From Synanceia verrucosa (Eukaryota > Chordata > Actinopteri > Perciformes > Synanceiidae), in contig CM056561.1 of NCBI GenBank assembly GCA_029721515.1, positions 10,522,501 through 10,586,500 of the forward strand: a stretch of 64,000 nucleotides of DNA, given 5' to 3'. The position numbers were made by a program, and so were the translations under genes. Shown here one piece after another: positions 11,366 through 21,965 of the stretch (position 1 is the stretch's first letter; each line of letters starts with the position of its first letter). The notes under the pieces were generated by a model. That model searched no databases and had not been told where the DNA came from. It worked only from the letters and a program-made list of their open reading frames with translations.

Positions 11366-14300
11366 CTAAGAGTGTGAAAATAGAGAGGAGAAAGAAAGAA
11401 CAAGAGAAATATGAGGATACAGATATTAGGCTTACTTGATTAGAACCCTGACTTTTTTCCCATATTCTTTTTTTTTTTTATTGGTTTTTGAATTGAAGAT
11501 ATACAAATACAAACTGACAGACAACATAAAGACATACAGAACAAAAATATCCCACCCCAAAATGACAACAAGCGCTAAAAAGCACAAAGATTAGTAGAGA
11601 AAGAGTGAAGCAAAACTGAAGATATACATAAATTGTACCTGAATATATCAAGGAACAAAAAGTATAGGCATATAAATAAATAGCCAACCAGTGTCCTCCT
11701 GAATTAGACAAGGGTCAAAGTTTCTGTCCAAAGGACTGCAAGGGTTTCCAGAGTCTCCAGAATTTGTCCAGAATCCTGACTTTTGTCTTTCTTTCTCAGT
11801 ATCTCACCTGTCTTGAAGAGTGTTGATGGTTTCTTTTAGCCTGGCCCGCAGATGTCGAATGCACACCTCTTTCTGCTGTAGGGGTGTGAGATACTGCTCT
11901 GGCGGTGGGGGTCGGATACCATGGTTGTCTGTACATGAGTACTTCTGATGACGTCTAGGACACAAACATATGAAAGGTATTTCTCAAGGTTGTGCCTCGT
12001 CCTCCTACTGGCTACTACTACTGTGCTGTGTGGTTGCTTTGACTGTTCAGACTGTTTTTTACTTGCTGAAAACAGCTGCTTCCTGCAGCTGAAAACTACA
12101 CTGATGAGATAAAATTGGGGACAACAATGTGGAGTCAGAGGGTAATTCTCTGTGGGTTTGTCACTACTAGCTACCACTTATTACATAGCACATAGTTGTT
12201 TGATCCTCTGTTATTATAAAAATACTGATGAGAGCAGCAAATGCACTTTCTGATGTCTTACCCTTTAGTGGGGCTGCAGTCGCTGCCTTTACAAGAGCCT
12301 GAATTGCTGCTGCTGCTGAGGGAGGTGTTGCCATAGGGATCTCTGTTACTGGGTGTGGCCGGTGTGCGCCTGGTGCAAAGTAAAAAGAGATATAGTAACC
12401 TTTTACTGGTAACACAATGACACCACACTCCAAGTAACGAGGTGACGAATTCTGTGAGCTGTTGAGTGAAACCATCACGACATCATTCAAAAGCACAACT
12501 CAAAAAAGACTGGAGTCCACATCCACTAACATGCAATACAACACCAGACTGCACATTACAAATACAGAGACCAAAGTCACTGATAACACTGATTTTTCAC
12601 TCACACAGTTTTTTTTAAAAAATATGCTGTGAAAGTTGAGGACCAAAGCAAAGACATGATAAAATCAATGACATAACTTCTTCTAAAGAAGAACAAAATA
12701 GAGCAAACAAAGAAAAAAAGAAGAAGGAGAATAACAGGTCAGACGAGACGTGATATTGTGGAAACAGTTATGTCATATTTTCCATAATGTAACATCAACA
12801 TTCACAGCAGTGCAAAGAATCTCGTCATTCCCATGCTTCACAAAGTCAACACTGATGACGAGGAGAGAAGAGGGACTCAGACCGAGAGCGAGGGGTCGAG
12901 GGAGAGTTTGTTGAGCGGCTGTGGCGATCTGGAGACTTGGTGGAAACATATCCTTTAGTTGGCGACTTGGTCGATGCGTAGCCTTTAGTCGGGCGCATTG
13001 AGACCATATAGCCTGTCTCCATAGGAACGTAGTCTAGCTCTATGAACCTGCAGTAGTCAAACCTGACCAGGCAGAGACAACAAGGTGTTAAATCACAGAG
13101 AACACTCCAGACTGACACAATGCCACAATGAGTGCACACTACTGAGGTGAGACAAAGCTGTCCAGCATAGGATTCACCTGATTCATTCAGGGCTGGAGTT
13201 GCAAAATAGTAACACTGATGGAGCCCAAAGGCGAGACAGCTAGCTCTGCTTAAGCATCGCGGCTGCATTGGCTTCCCATATGAGACAGCTACATTAAGTC
13301 ATTTGCAACTATGAGGCCTTTAATGGCATAGAAAAAAACTGTTCTGAAATTCCAATTACTTACAAAAAAGACAAACAAAGGCAACATTAGTATTTATTCA
13401 TTCAAGAGCCATATGATCCAGAGCATTTCATTCCAAACAAGCTTTCACACAGACCTCTCTACATGCAGCAGATTTGGTAGTCATCAAAGAAATGATCAAA
13501 CAGGTTCAACATGATCTAATACAACCTAAAAGGTCATCAGAACATGACAGGTCAAGTGATATGTTTGCTAGTATCTGGATTGACTATTAAAAGACACAAA
13601 GTTCACAACTGTCATAATGAACAAATTGTATCCGTCTGTGAAATCATTAAGACCTATTCAACACGTCTGCTTTCTGTCCACAGACCACCAGGGAAGATGG
13701 TATTCTTTTTTTTTTCCTGAAGATTAACCACTGATTATTTGAATTTATGAGAGAATGAGATGAAAGGATCTATACTCACCTCATATGTGTTTGTTAAATA
13801 TAAAGCTAGAGCTAGGGGGTGATTGGCTTGGCTTAGCAGGGGGAAAGAACTAGCCTCAGTCACTCCAAAGATAGGTTACTCAATCCAGGATATATATGCA
13901 GTGAGATATTATCTCAAAGTTGCAGTTACAGTGAAATATTATGGGTAACTTTGTTTGATTTCACTTTCTAGTGGTTTGTCTGTCAGAAATGCACAAATTT
14001 TGGTTGAGCAGGTTAGTAACCATAATCTGATGTGGACCAAAACAGAGTTGACTATTTTTTTAATAAAGGAATGTTTGTTCAATATCTATAAGTCATTGGA
14101 GATAAACTGGAAGAGAAGGATTTCACAGTAGATAAGTGCAGATTCAAAGTGAAAAACATTATCAGGTGGAAATGTAAAGCTCAGATGTGAGAGCTCTTGA
14201 GAGGAAAACGATTCGCTCCTTTGCATATATCCCTCAGCAAACTAACCAAAAGTATCGGTTTCACTCTGATTCAGACTCGCCAAACTATGGCTTGTGAAAG

Positions 14301-17300
14301 GGCCCTTATAGAGATGCTTGTAGGTGAGTCTATTTGCTTTAAATGAACTGTTTCCCTCGCTTCCAGTCTTCATGCTATGCCAAATAGCCCCCTGATTGAA
14401 TCACCTTAGAGACCATGTAAATTCATCTGAAAAATAATGTTGAAAAAAAGCAAAATAAAACCATTTTTTTCACCTTTAGCCATTGCTACCATCCTGCTCA
14501 AAAAAATAAAGTTGTTAGTCAGAGGAGGGAAGGGTGGTCCATGATGGGCAACTTCTATCAAGGCATTCCTTGCAGATAATAAATATTGTAAATGTTTTAT
14601 AATTAGTGATACTGTATGACACATAGTGAATGTTGTAACAACCTGTTACGTGCCCAATCATTGGCCTCCACAGAGGGAGGAGGGGACAAGCGGGACCAAT
14701 ATGAGCAGCCATGAGGGATTTTCACACAGGACCCGATAACTCCAATCCAAAACATGTCTTCATACTTTTAATTTACCAAATTCTAGAACGTCAAGTGAAA
14801 CTAACTTTTGAAAGACAAAATAACTCAATCTTCCTTTCTGCTACTCATTTCAATACGTCACTGATGGCTGATGTTGGCAAACTTTGCCAGTTTTACACAT
14901 TGCTTTAGCATTTTACTGCTGTTCAGCTTCACAGAGTCACATCTAAGGTTGTAGATCATGTACAGTGCTTAAGAAATTTATTAGACCACTACCCAGTGTA
15001 AGGTGTTTGCCACCGCTGCCCTAAATTAACAGTATTGCTGAGAACCAAAATATTTTTTATGTTTCTGTAATGTAATGTATATTTTAATGCTAAAATATCA
15101 TTGTTGTTATCCATGCATTTAAAAAGTTACTGTTTTACAAAAAAAAACTTAGTTTACAATTTCCACTCCTGTTCAAATGGTGACGCGTAGGGAACTCACT
15201 GAGAAAGAAAGAGTGCCAGTTAAAGCACTTCATGATGCTGGATGGTCTTTGAGACAAATACATTTGTTAAGCATTGTATGTCGATGTTAGATTATATGGA
15301 TATTTGACACATTAGCGTGTAACTCTTTTTTCTTTATGAAAACATGTACATCTATTTTATTTCTGGGACTAGCACATATTCCTCAAGCTTCGAGCTTGTG
15401 CTGAGTAAGCGTGTCCTGTGTGATACAATAGCGGTGGCGGCCACATATTGACTACTCAGTTCTTGAAGATCAATATATGACAAAAGCCAAGACAGAGCAG
15501 AAACAGGCAGAGGGAAGCAGCTGAAGCAGTGAGCAGGTGTTTCAGGTGTGTCAGTCTATTCTATCCACCTGCTGGGTGAAAGCTGTGCTTGGACTGTTGG
15601 TGGTGGGTGACAGTCTTGTGAAGGTAGTGGTGGGGACAAGTGTAGAGATATAGACTTTGCTCATGAGGACTCATTTTCATTTTTTTAAATAAACCAAAAA
15701 GCACATTGTCATTTTAGGTAATGCCCGTGTCTCACCAACTCTTTGCTGTTGAACTGGTTATTGGTCAGGTGCTGTTGATTAAGCCGCTGTGGTGAACCAG
15801 CGATCACAGTATACTGCCACAGAGAAATTACGGTGCTATCCTATAATGTATAGAGCCTCCAAACACTTTAAATGGACACTATGTAATTTTTTCTCCCATC
15901 TAGTGGTTAAATTTGACTTTGCATGCACTGCAACATGGTTGGAACTACGGTAATGGTAATGGGTCAACTCCCGGGTGGCCACTATCACCGCGGATCCCCA
16001 GCCCCTGGCATGGAGCTCCAGTCATTTTCCCCCGAACCTCCACAGCCCTCCACCGGTCCGGAGGACTTCCGTGGTCGGGCATGGGGCGCTCCCGGGCACC
16101 GCAGATCCCCGACCCGGAGCTCCAGTCATTTTATGGCCCTTTTACGCTTTTTTGGCGATGAGGATTCGGCGTGGCATAAGTTTGGTCTTCTATTATAACC
16201 AAAAGTGCAGTGCAGGTTTTAGTTTAGTGCCGGGTAAGTAAAACCGGCGTCTCCACCTTGCTTCTCTGTGAAAAGTGAATTGCAAAACGCGTAAATACAT
16301 TTTGTCCTATGGGTACTAGCAGGTAGTGCTTTAGGTCCCTCTCGGCAGTTCGTAGTTTTTTGTAGAGCGGAAAGACATGGAAGCCTCCATATGAGCGACC
16401 CACTCTATGTAAAGACAGATAACTGATGCTTCGCCCAGGAGGATTAGTGAGATTGTTGGCATAGGTTATTTTACACCAATGAGGATCTATTTATGAATGA
16501 ATACGTTGATTTGAGGTAATAAATTACTTAAAAAAATACATAGTGTCCCTTTAAACTTCATGCTACGAAGAACTGCATGGAACATGGACCAAATCGTAGT
16601 ATATTCTTCAAATCAAGTACACATAAGTGGTGCATTCAAGTGCAAACCCGTCGGATTTCCCTTTTTTTCCTGCTAGGACAACAATAGACTGTGAGGTGAT
16701 GTGACATAACAACACACGCGTTTGTGTTGTTTGCTGTTGTTAATGCCAACTTCTAAGCTCTGTATGAACACTGACAGCTCTAGTTGCGATCTCAGAGTTA
16801 TTTTCATGTTTAGAAAAACCTGTGTTTTCCTGAAACATGTGAGACAAGTAGCATAAATGTTGCCTGTGAGCTTGGCCTTTGAGTGACTACAGTGCATGCC
16901 AGAGCTACAGCTACAGCTATGGAGCATGCTCTCTGAGACTGTAACTTAAGTGTGTCTCACGCAGGGGGCGCGGGCACAGGAATGGCCACCGGCGCTGAGG
17001 CTGCTGGCGCAGCCGTCCCCGATGCCGGCTTGGGCACCGGGACGGGTGACGATGCCAGTATTTGCTGCAAGCGGCGTTTGGGCTGCAACGCCTTCAGAGG
17101 GTTGAATCTGAAGAAAAGAGACGGGAGAGAGGAGGACACCACAGCTACAGGTTGAACTGTCTGTAGTTACATATCACTACACCAATAAAATCACAGCAAC
17201 CAGACATCTTGGCTTCAGTTTAGGAGTCCATTTATCCATCTGTGACCTCCATAAATGTATGACTTGCAACATCTAGAGGAGACTGTGATTAAATCACTTT

Positions 17301-17405
17301 AAAATCACTTAACAAATGATTAGTTTAAGTAGAAAAAGTATAAAGTATTATTGACATGTACTGTGGTGGTGATTCTTCAGCTCACCTGTCAAATGCGTTC
17401 TTCAT
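9394..17405 (-). CDS. snph: Syntaphilin, axonal mitochondrial docking protein
   Basis: Model in transcript order: 17405-17386, 17107-16961, 13062-12883, 12369-12262, 11954-11808, 11365-9394. All junctions keep one phase (2+1) and give 857 residues; a start at ATG 13022 would give 788. Hallmarks of the family: the serine-rich SSSSNSGSCKGSDCSP, then NHGIRPPPPEQYLTPLQQKE, a coiled coil (DTEIDELRGQLYRMQEDW, EEECHRVEAQLALKEAR) at about residues 172-255, and KYFQDINTQNHKLENLL. A C-terminal membrane anchor (VDLLAVAIPVVPTVAWLC, about 789-808) is followed by SLLRGCCTVALHSLRR. Syntaphilin anchors mitochondria to axonal microtubules and binds syntaxin-1. The paralogue syntabulin shares this layout, but DRDTEID and YWSRHFLVDLLAV favour syntaphilin. 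Human SNPH is about 494 residues; the extra length here lies in the N-terminus and the low-complexity middle. The N-terminal start is the uncertain part. Confidence 0.9.
10597..10704 (-). repeat. snph: Coding minisatellite: nine 4-residue PHS units in snph
   Basis: Nine 12-bp units encode [LFVM][PS]H[STN]: LPHS LPHS LPHT FSHT, then LPHS FPHN LSHS, then VPHT MPHS, about residues 422-457 of the 857-residue model. Mammalian syntaphilins, as recalled, lack it. Confidence 0.9.
11455..11800 (-). repeat. Possible LINE 3' end in snph intron
   Basis: A T-run (about 11466-11479), which would be an antisense poly(A) tail, is followed by A-rich unique-looking sequence up to the next exon. It resembles an antisense retroelement 3' UTR, but no ORF or target duplication was found. 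Confidence 0.3.
11808..11954 (-). CDS. snph: snph exon: NHGIRPPPPEQYLTPLQQKE
   Basis: Minus-strand acceptor gtgtcctag before 11954 and donor GACAG/gtgag after 11808. 147 nt. It encodes RHQKYSCTDNHGIRPPPPEQ and YLTPLQQKEVCIRHLRARLK through LQDR, the most conserved block of syntaphilin and syntabulin. Confidence 0.95.
12262..12369 (-). CDS. snph: snph exon: Ser-rich SSSSNSGSCKGSDCSP
   Basis: Minus-strand acceptor tttgcaccag before 12369, donor AAAGG/gtaaga after 12262. 108 nt. It encodes RTPATPSNRDPYGNTSLSSS then SNSGSCKGSDCSPTK, corresponding to the RTSPPVSVRDAYGTSSLSSS region of human SNPH. Confidence 0.93.
12883..13062 (-). CDS. snph: snph 5' exon with KGYxSTKSP duplication
   Basis: Minus-strand acceptor tgcctggtcag before 13062 and donor CTCTCG/gtctgag after 12883. 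180 nt in the same phase as its neighbours. It encodes FDYCRFIELDYVPMETGYMV, two near-identical units PTKGYASTKS and PTKGYVSTKS, then a Ser/Arg-rich stretch ending SPSTPRSR, which joins to RTPATP as human GSRR joins to RTSPP. An in-frame ATG at 13022-13020 (METGYMV) is a fallback start. Confidence 0.78.
13063..14960 (-). other. snph intron, no further feature
   Basis: Low-complexity AT-rich intron sequence with a T-run near 13705. No repeat family or exon recognised. Confidence 0.5.
14963..15264 (+). mobile_element. Tc1/mariner transposon, 5' fragment
   Basis: It begins at a TA (14961-14962) with cagtgcttaagaaatttatt, a typical fish Tc1 inverted-terminal sequence. An ATG at 15177 opens a transposase N-terminus (MVTRRELTEKERVPVKALHD then AGWSLRQI), the helix-turn-helix start of a Tc1 transposase. 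Homology stops at about 15264; the catalytic domain and right terminus are absent. Confidence 0.8.
15265..15865. other. snph intron between transposons
   Basis: No recognisable gene or repeat. Confidence 0.45.
15874..16548. mobile_element. hAT-like MITE with 8-bp target duplication
   Basis: Ends are ggacactatgtaatttttt and aaaaaatacatagtgtcc, inverted repeats of about 19 bp. Flanks ctttaaat (15866-15873) and ctttaaac (16549-16556) are an 8-bp target duplication with one mismatch, the size expected for hAT transposons. 675 bp, no transposase. A GC-rich core (about 15965-16140) carries ggagctccagtcatttt twice, about 105 bp apart. Short ORFs in the core overlap in several frames and are not genes. 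Confidence 0.82.
16961..17107 (-). CDS. snph: snph 5' exon, Pro/Ala-rich
   Basis: Minus-strand acceptor tctcttttcttcag before 17107, donor CCTGC/gtgag after 16961. 147 nt, the same entry and exit phase as the downstream exons. It encodes FNPLKALQPKRRLQQILASS then a run of P, A and V to PVPAPPA. Phase match and splice signals support it; no homologue was recognised. Confidence 0.62.
17386..17405 (-). CDS. snph: snph candidate first coding exon (MKNAFDR)
   Basis: ATG at 17405-17403 with A at -3 gives MKNAFD plus a split arginine and then the strong donor GACAG/gtgagc. It joins in phase to FNPLKAL of the next exon. The 5' limit and any acceptor upstream of the ATG are not resolved. Confidence 0.5.
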
Positions 17406-18085
17406 ATTATCAAAGTGATGATTGTGTAAAACTAGACCCCAGAAATGCAAGAATATTGTAGAGAATATGTATAAAACATGCATTCTGCATACAACATTAC
17501 TGCAGTATTTGTATTGCAAAGTTAGAACATTTATTCTGAGGCTTAACAGATATAGAGAAAGTCCACTGGCCCCTAAAGACAAGGGAAACTAAATAAGCCT
17601 TATGCTACAAACTGTGTCCAGTAAACAGGCCATGGAAGTCCAGCATCTGTAGGAGAAAACACTTCAATGTACTCAATAACATTGTCAAAGATGCAAGGAG
17701 GAGGCTGACTAAATCTATTATATTCTTAAATACCACAGCTCCTCCATCAGTATCAGTATTAGAGGTAAATGGAAAAAAGAAACCAGTTGAGGTGACTAAC
17801 ACATCCCTGGCAGCAACAATTTTGTAGAAAGAAAGAGAGAGCTGGGTAGGCTTTGAGGTTGCAAATCACTTTTTTATTAACATTAAATGAATGTATGCAT
17901 GTAAGCTGTGATTTGTGAAAAAAAACAGAAACATGTTTAATTCATGACAATGAATCACAAACCACTGTGGGCCTATATAGATAGAGCTAGCTTAGTCTAA
18001 TTCTTGCAGCTCTTAAAGTAACATTTAATATTAAGACATACAATACTGATTTTTTTATGGAATATTATACAATGACCCTATACTA
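17406..18085 (-). other. snph 5' leader or intron
   Basis: No repeat or exon recognised beyond the candidate start exon. Confidence 0.4.
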
Positions 18086-18812
18086 TTATATTATTTTTGA
18101 GGACATACTACTATGCCAGCTATTCAATGACAAATTGGAGTGTCTGGAATCTGGCACAGTGACATCCTGCTTCAAAAAGGCCTCAGTCACCTCCATCCTC
18201 AAGAAACATGATTTAGATCCGGAGGACCTCAACAATGACTGACCTCCAACCAACGATCTGCAACCTTACATTCCTCAGTAAAATCCCTAGGAACAATTAG
18301 TTGCCAACCATCTCCACTAACACATGTCCAACCATATGATCTGAGAACCTCTCCAATCTGGATTCAGACCACACCACAGCATAGAGACTGCCCTCATCAA
18401 AATCACTGATGACCTACTCATCACAGCCAACTCTGGAAATATCTGCATCCTCATTCTTCTCGACCTCTCCACAGCCTTTGACATCATCTCCAACTTTGAC
18501 TGCCCATCCAACCACTCAGGTATCACCAGTATTGCTCTCTCCTGCTTCCTGTCCTACCACTCTAACAGAAAACACTTTGCCATCATTGGTAACTCACACT
18601 CCCCTCCAGCCACAGTCAACCAAGGCATACCTCAAGGCTCTGTACTTGGACCCCTTCTCTTCACTATCTACATGGTCCCCTTGGCCATCCATAAACATGG
18701 GCTCCACTTCAACTCATACGCCGAAAGCACACAGCTCGACTTCAGCACTACAGCTTCCACTCCCTGGCTCCCAATCAACTCCCGAATCACCTCCAAAATC
18801 AGCCTGCTCATT
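18086..18812 (+). pseudogene. L2/CR1-like LINE reverse transcriptase remnant
   Basis: Decayed non-LTR retrotransposon RT. Readable motifs: SGFRPHHSIETALIKITDDL, ILLDLSTAFD (first catalytic Asp), NQGIPQGSVLGPLLFTIYM and HGLHFNSYAES. The catalytic YADD is changed to YAES, so no activity is possible, and frameshifts and stops occur. The 5' part is missing. It ends at the TTAA of an inserted MITE; LINE-like sequence may resume near 19284 (KYLSDFQP). Confidence 0.82.
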
Positions 18813-18816
18813 TTAA

Positions 18817-19279
18817 CTCTTTGAGTGCCAGCCGTTTTTTAAAATCTAAAATGCCTTTTGCCAGCGTTTTTTTTGCCCATTTTCAGTCATATGTCTAGAC
18901 ACAGAATATTTTGTACCATGTCTCTGAAAACACAGAGTAACTCAAATTAATCCCGATATTTCATAATGAAAAAAAAGTTTTTACCTTGTTCCGGTCTTGT
19001 TTTGTCTGGAGGAGAGTAGAGGCCACCAAAATCGCTTTTTGTCCAGAATCTGTTTGTTTTACTATCTAAATGCGTCTCCACTTCCTGCTTTGATCTCCGT
19101 GGTGCATATTAACCCATTACGTCCCGACTACAAATCACAGAAGCACAGAAATTACTCACGGGCTGCGGGAGACTGAGATCAGCGTCCCGCTGCAGACAAA
19201 AAAAAATCTGATGGCAAAAGACTCAAGCGTTGTATTTTGAATGAAACTCATCAATCACACATCAATGGCACTCAAAGAG
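18817..19279 (+). mobile_element. TTAA-flanked MITE, copy B (intact ends)
   Basis: Perfect 14-bp inverted ends CTCTTTGAGTGCCA / TGGCACTCAAAGAG, with TTAA on both sides (18813-18816, 19280-19283). 463 bp, no ORF. TTAA is the piggyBac target. It is inserted into the LINE remnant, so it is younger than the LINE copy. Confidence 0.88.
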
Positions 19280-19379
19280 TTAAAATACCCCGATGCTCTT
19301 GTTCCGAAATACCTCTCTGACTTTCAGCCTGCTCTCCACTCCTCACAACCATCTCCTAACCTTTAGAGACAGAGCTTTC

Positions 19380-20640
19380 AGATATGAGCTTTTTTATGAC
19401 ATGCTATACTATGACTTTTCTATATGTTTATGATATGCTAATTTATGGCATATTTATTTTTTTATAACCCCTACTATACCATAGATTTTTTTTTCATCAT
19501 ACTGTCTTTTTGTATAGGATACCTTCATTCAACATACTATAATATAGACTAATTTCGATCGCTTTTGATGTGTTAGGATTTTTTTCCCCCTTTTTTTCAA
19601 CACACTATACTCTGACTTTTTTTTAAAAAAATTTACATGCTATAATATGGTTGTTTGATGGCATTCCTTTGATATTTTAAAATTTGACTTTTTTATTTTT
19701 TTCGAAATACTCTAATATGAATTTTTAATGAAAGTTTTCAACATGCTATAATATGGCTTTTTGACTGGTTTTCTCAAGGTATTATGATACCAACTATTTA
19801 AACAAATTATAACGTGGTTTATTACCTTTTTGACATTTTGATATTTGACATTTTTTGACTTTTTGACATATGTTTTTTGATGAATTTTTTCAACATGCTA
19901 TAATATGACTTTTTGACAACGTTCTTAACATATTATGCTCCCGAATCATTCAACTTACTATAATATGATTTTCTGATGACTTTATTTTGATGTTGTAAAA
20001 TTTGAGAATTTTCCTTTTTTTCGACATACTGTACTATAGTATGACTTTTTTGATGACTTTTTTGATTTTTCAACATGCTATAATATTACTTTTTGACAAC
20101 TTTTTCAACATATTATGAGCCAAAATCATTTTGTGACATATTAAAAATTGTATTTATTTTGTCATAATACGGTATGACTTTTTAATGAAATTTTTGAATA
20201 TGCTATGATATGTTTTTTTTTTTTGTTAAATTCATATAACAGACATATTGCTGTATATTGTAAAAGTATATTGCTTACTTTTAGACTTGAGAATTTTTGA
20301 CTTTTTCTACATATTAAATATTTTTTATGAAATTTTTCAGCATGCTTTGACATGGCTTCCCCCAACATAACAAATTAACAAATTTAAGTAACCATAATAT
20401 GGTGGTCTGATGACTTTGTTCGAGATACCATATTAAAATTTGACATTTTTTTTTAACTTTATACCATAATTTAACTTTATACTATACTATGACATACCAC
20501 CCATACCATTTAGTGACTTTTTCAACACATTATGCGACAAATTCATTTAACATACAATAATACGTCTGTATGATGACATATGACTTTTTTCGACATGCAA
20601 TACTGTGACTTTTTTTAAAGAAATTTTTCAACGTCCCAAC
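19380..20640. repeat. AT-rich degenerate tandem repeat
   Basis: About 1.26 kb in which caacatgctataatatgact and tttttgac motifs recur at irregular 60-130 bp spacing with heavy divergence. Composition is strongly T-rich on the plus strand. It is an aged satellite-like or minisatellite block, not coding. Confidence 0.75.
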
Positions 20641-21103
20641 GTATGCCATAAATGTATTATGTACTATGAAGGGGTGATAAATTTAAGGAAATCCCCCAGG
20701 TGACTTTTATGAGAAATTAATTTCTGACGTCTTTTGCTTTTTTATGACATATTACACACAACCGTAGCTTATTAAGCAGAGTGACAGTTATCAGTTGGAA
20801 CAAAAAGGTGTACTTTTTTCTTTTAATTTGAACAGAAATCCTTGCTTGGTGAAAGACGACTTTGAGAGAGTCTGAAAAGTTGCTAAATCATCAAGTTGGC
20901 AACACAAATTTTCCTTTTATTCTCAGTGTAACGTTGCATAAACAATTTATTAAATATGATTTATTTGAAAAAATGTTATTGTACAAAAACAGCATTGGGC
21001 AAGAAGATGAGGAATGAGTTCTACTTTTAGAAAAAACAAAGGAAACAATAAATATTTTTTTGTTTTATCAAATTAATAATTGATCCAAGTAATAATCACC
21101 AGA
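20641..21103. other. Non-coding flank
   Basis: AT-rich sequence between the repeat block and the next MITE; nothing recognised. Confidence 0.45.
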
Positions 21104-21107
21104 TTAA

Positions 21108-21433
21108 CTCTTTGAGTGCCACTGACAAATTTATACGTTATTTAAAATCCAACACTTCGCCATTGACATATATGTGTCAAAATGTTTTTTCAGCAGCGAT
21201 TAGATGATTAGAGAGCAAAACATGGTGATTTTGGTGAAACTGACCTCTACTCCAGACAAAACAAGAATGGAACAAGGTAAAAACATGTTTTTTCAAGATG
21301 AACAGTTATTCTGTTTTCAGAGACATAGTACAAAATATTCTGTGGGTCTTGACTCAAAAAAATGACCCAAAATGGCAAAAAATCGCTGGCACAAGGCACT
21401 TTTGGTTCTATAAAACGGCTGGCACTCAATGAC
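21108..21433 (-). mobile_element. TTAA-flanked MITE, copy C (reverse orientation)
   Basis: TTAA at 21104-21107 and 21434-21437. Ends CTCTTTGAGTGCCA and TGGCACTCAATGAC, two mismatches. The interior is the reverse complement of parts of copies A and B (catagtacaaaatattctgt; ctccagacaaaacaagaatg), with an internal deletion. Confidence 0.82.
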
Positions 21434-21437
21434 TTAA

Positions 21438-21727
21438 TGAAAAATATTATTATTATTGTGAAAATGGTCATTTGTAGAAGCCTATTTGAGCAGAACTTTG
21501 TAATCAATAGATAAGATAAGAGTCATTTATAATTAATTATTTAAGAACAAGCAAGATAAGAACCTTGATCAATTCTAGTTATCTCTTAGACCCAAAAATA
21601 GGACCAAAACTAGGACTGATTTCCTACTTTGAAACACTTGATAAACAAAGGACAAATATCATATCTTGTACAGTGTTGGAGGATCAAACTTTTCTTCCCT
21701 CCTTCTCTTCAACTCGGCTATCTTACT

Positions 21728-21758
<31 letters not shown>

Positions 21759-21965
21759 ACAGGTACCATTTATTGACTACATACCGGCGAGAGCCCAACG
21801 CAGACCTCCGATTGGCTGGAGCAGGGGCAGACATGGAGGACAGTTAGCCTCATGCACAACCTTTCAATTCTTCTGTCCTCACTTTGTCTCTCTGTTCTTC
21901 AACACTGAGCGTCTGGAAGAAAACACAGATATGACCAGTGAGTGACCCTACCTGCGCAAAGTGTG
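21438..21965. other. Non-coding stretch
   Basis: No feature recognised except a short (AAAAC)n-like run near 21730-21762. Confidence 0.4.

Noticed and set aside
9368..11439. Many ORFs opposite or overlapping the snph last exon (for example 9971-10426 +, 10521-10874 -)
   Set aside because: They are shadows of the snph reading frame, with low-complexity products and no homology.
15913..16241. Three overlapping ORFs of 82-91 codons
   Set aside because: They sit in the GC-rich core of a MITE, where stop codons are rare in all frames.
18409..18816. 135-codon plus-strand ORF as a gene
   Set aside because: It is an off-frame reading of the LINE reverse transcriptase remnant.
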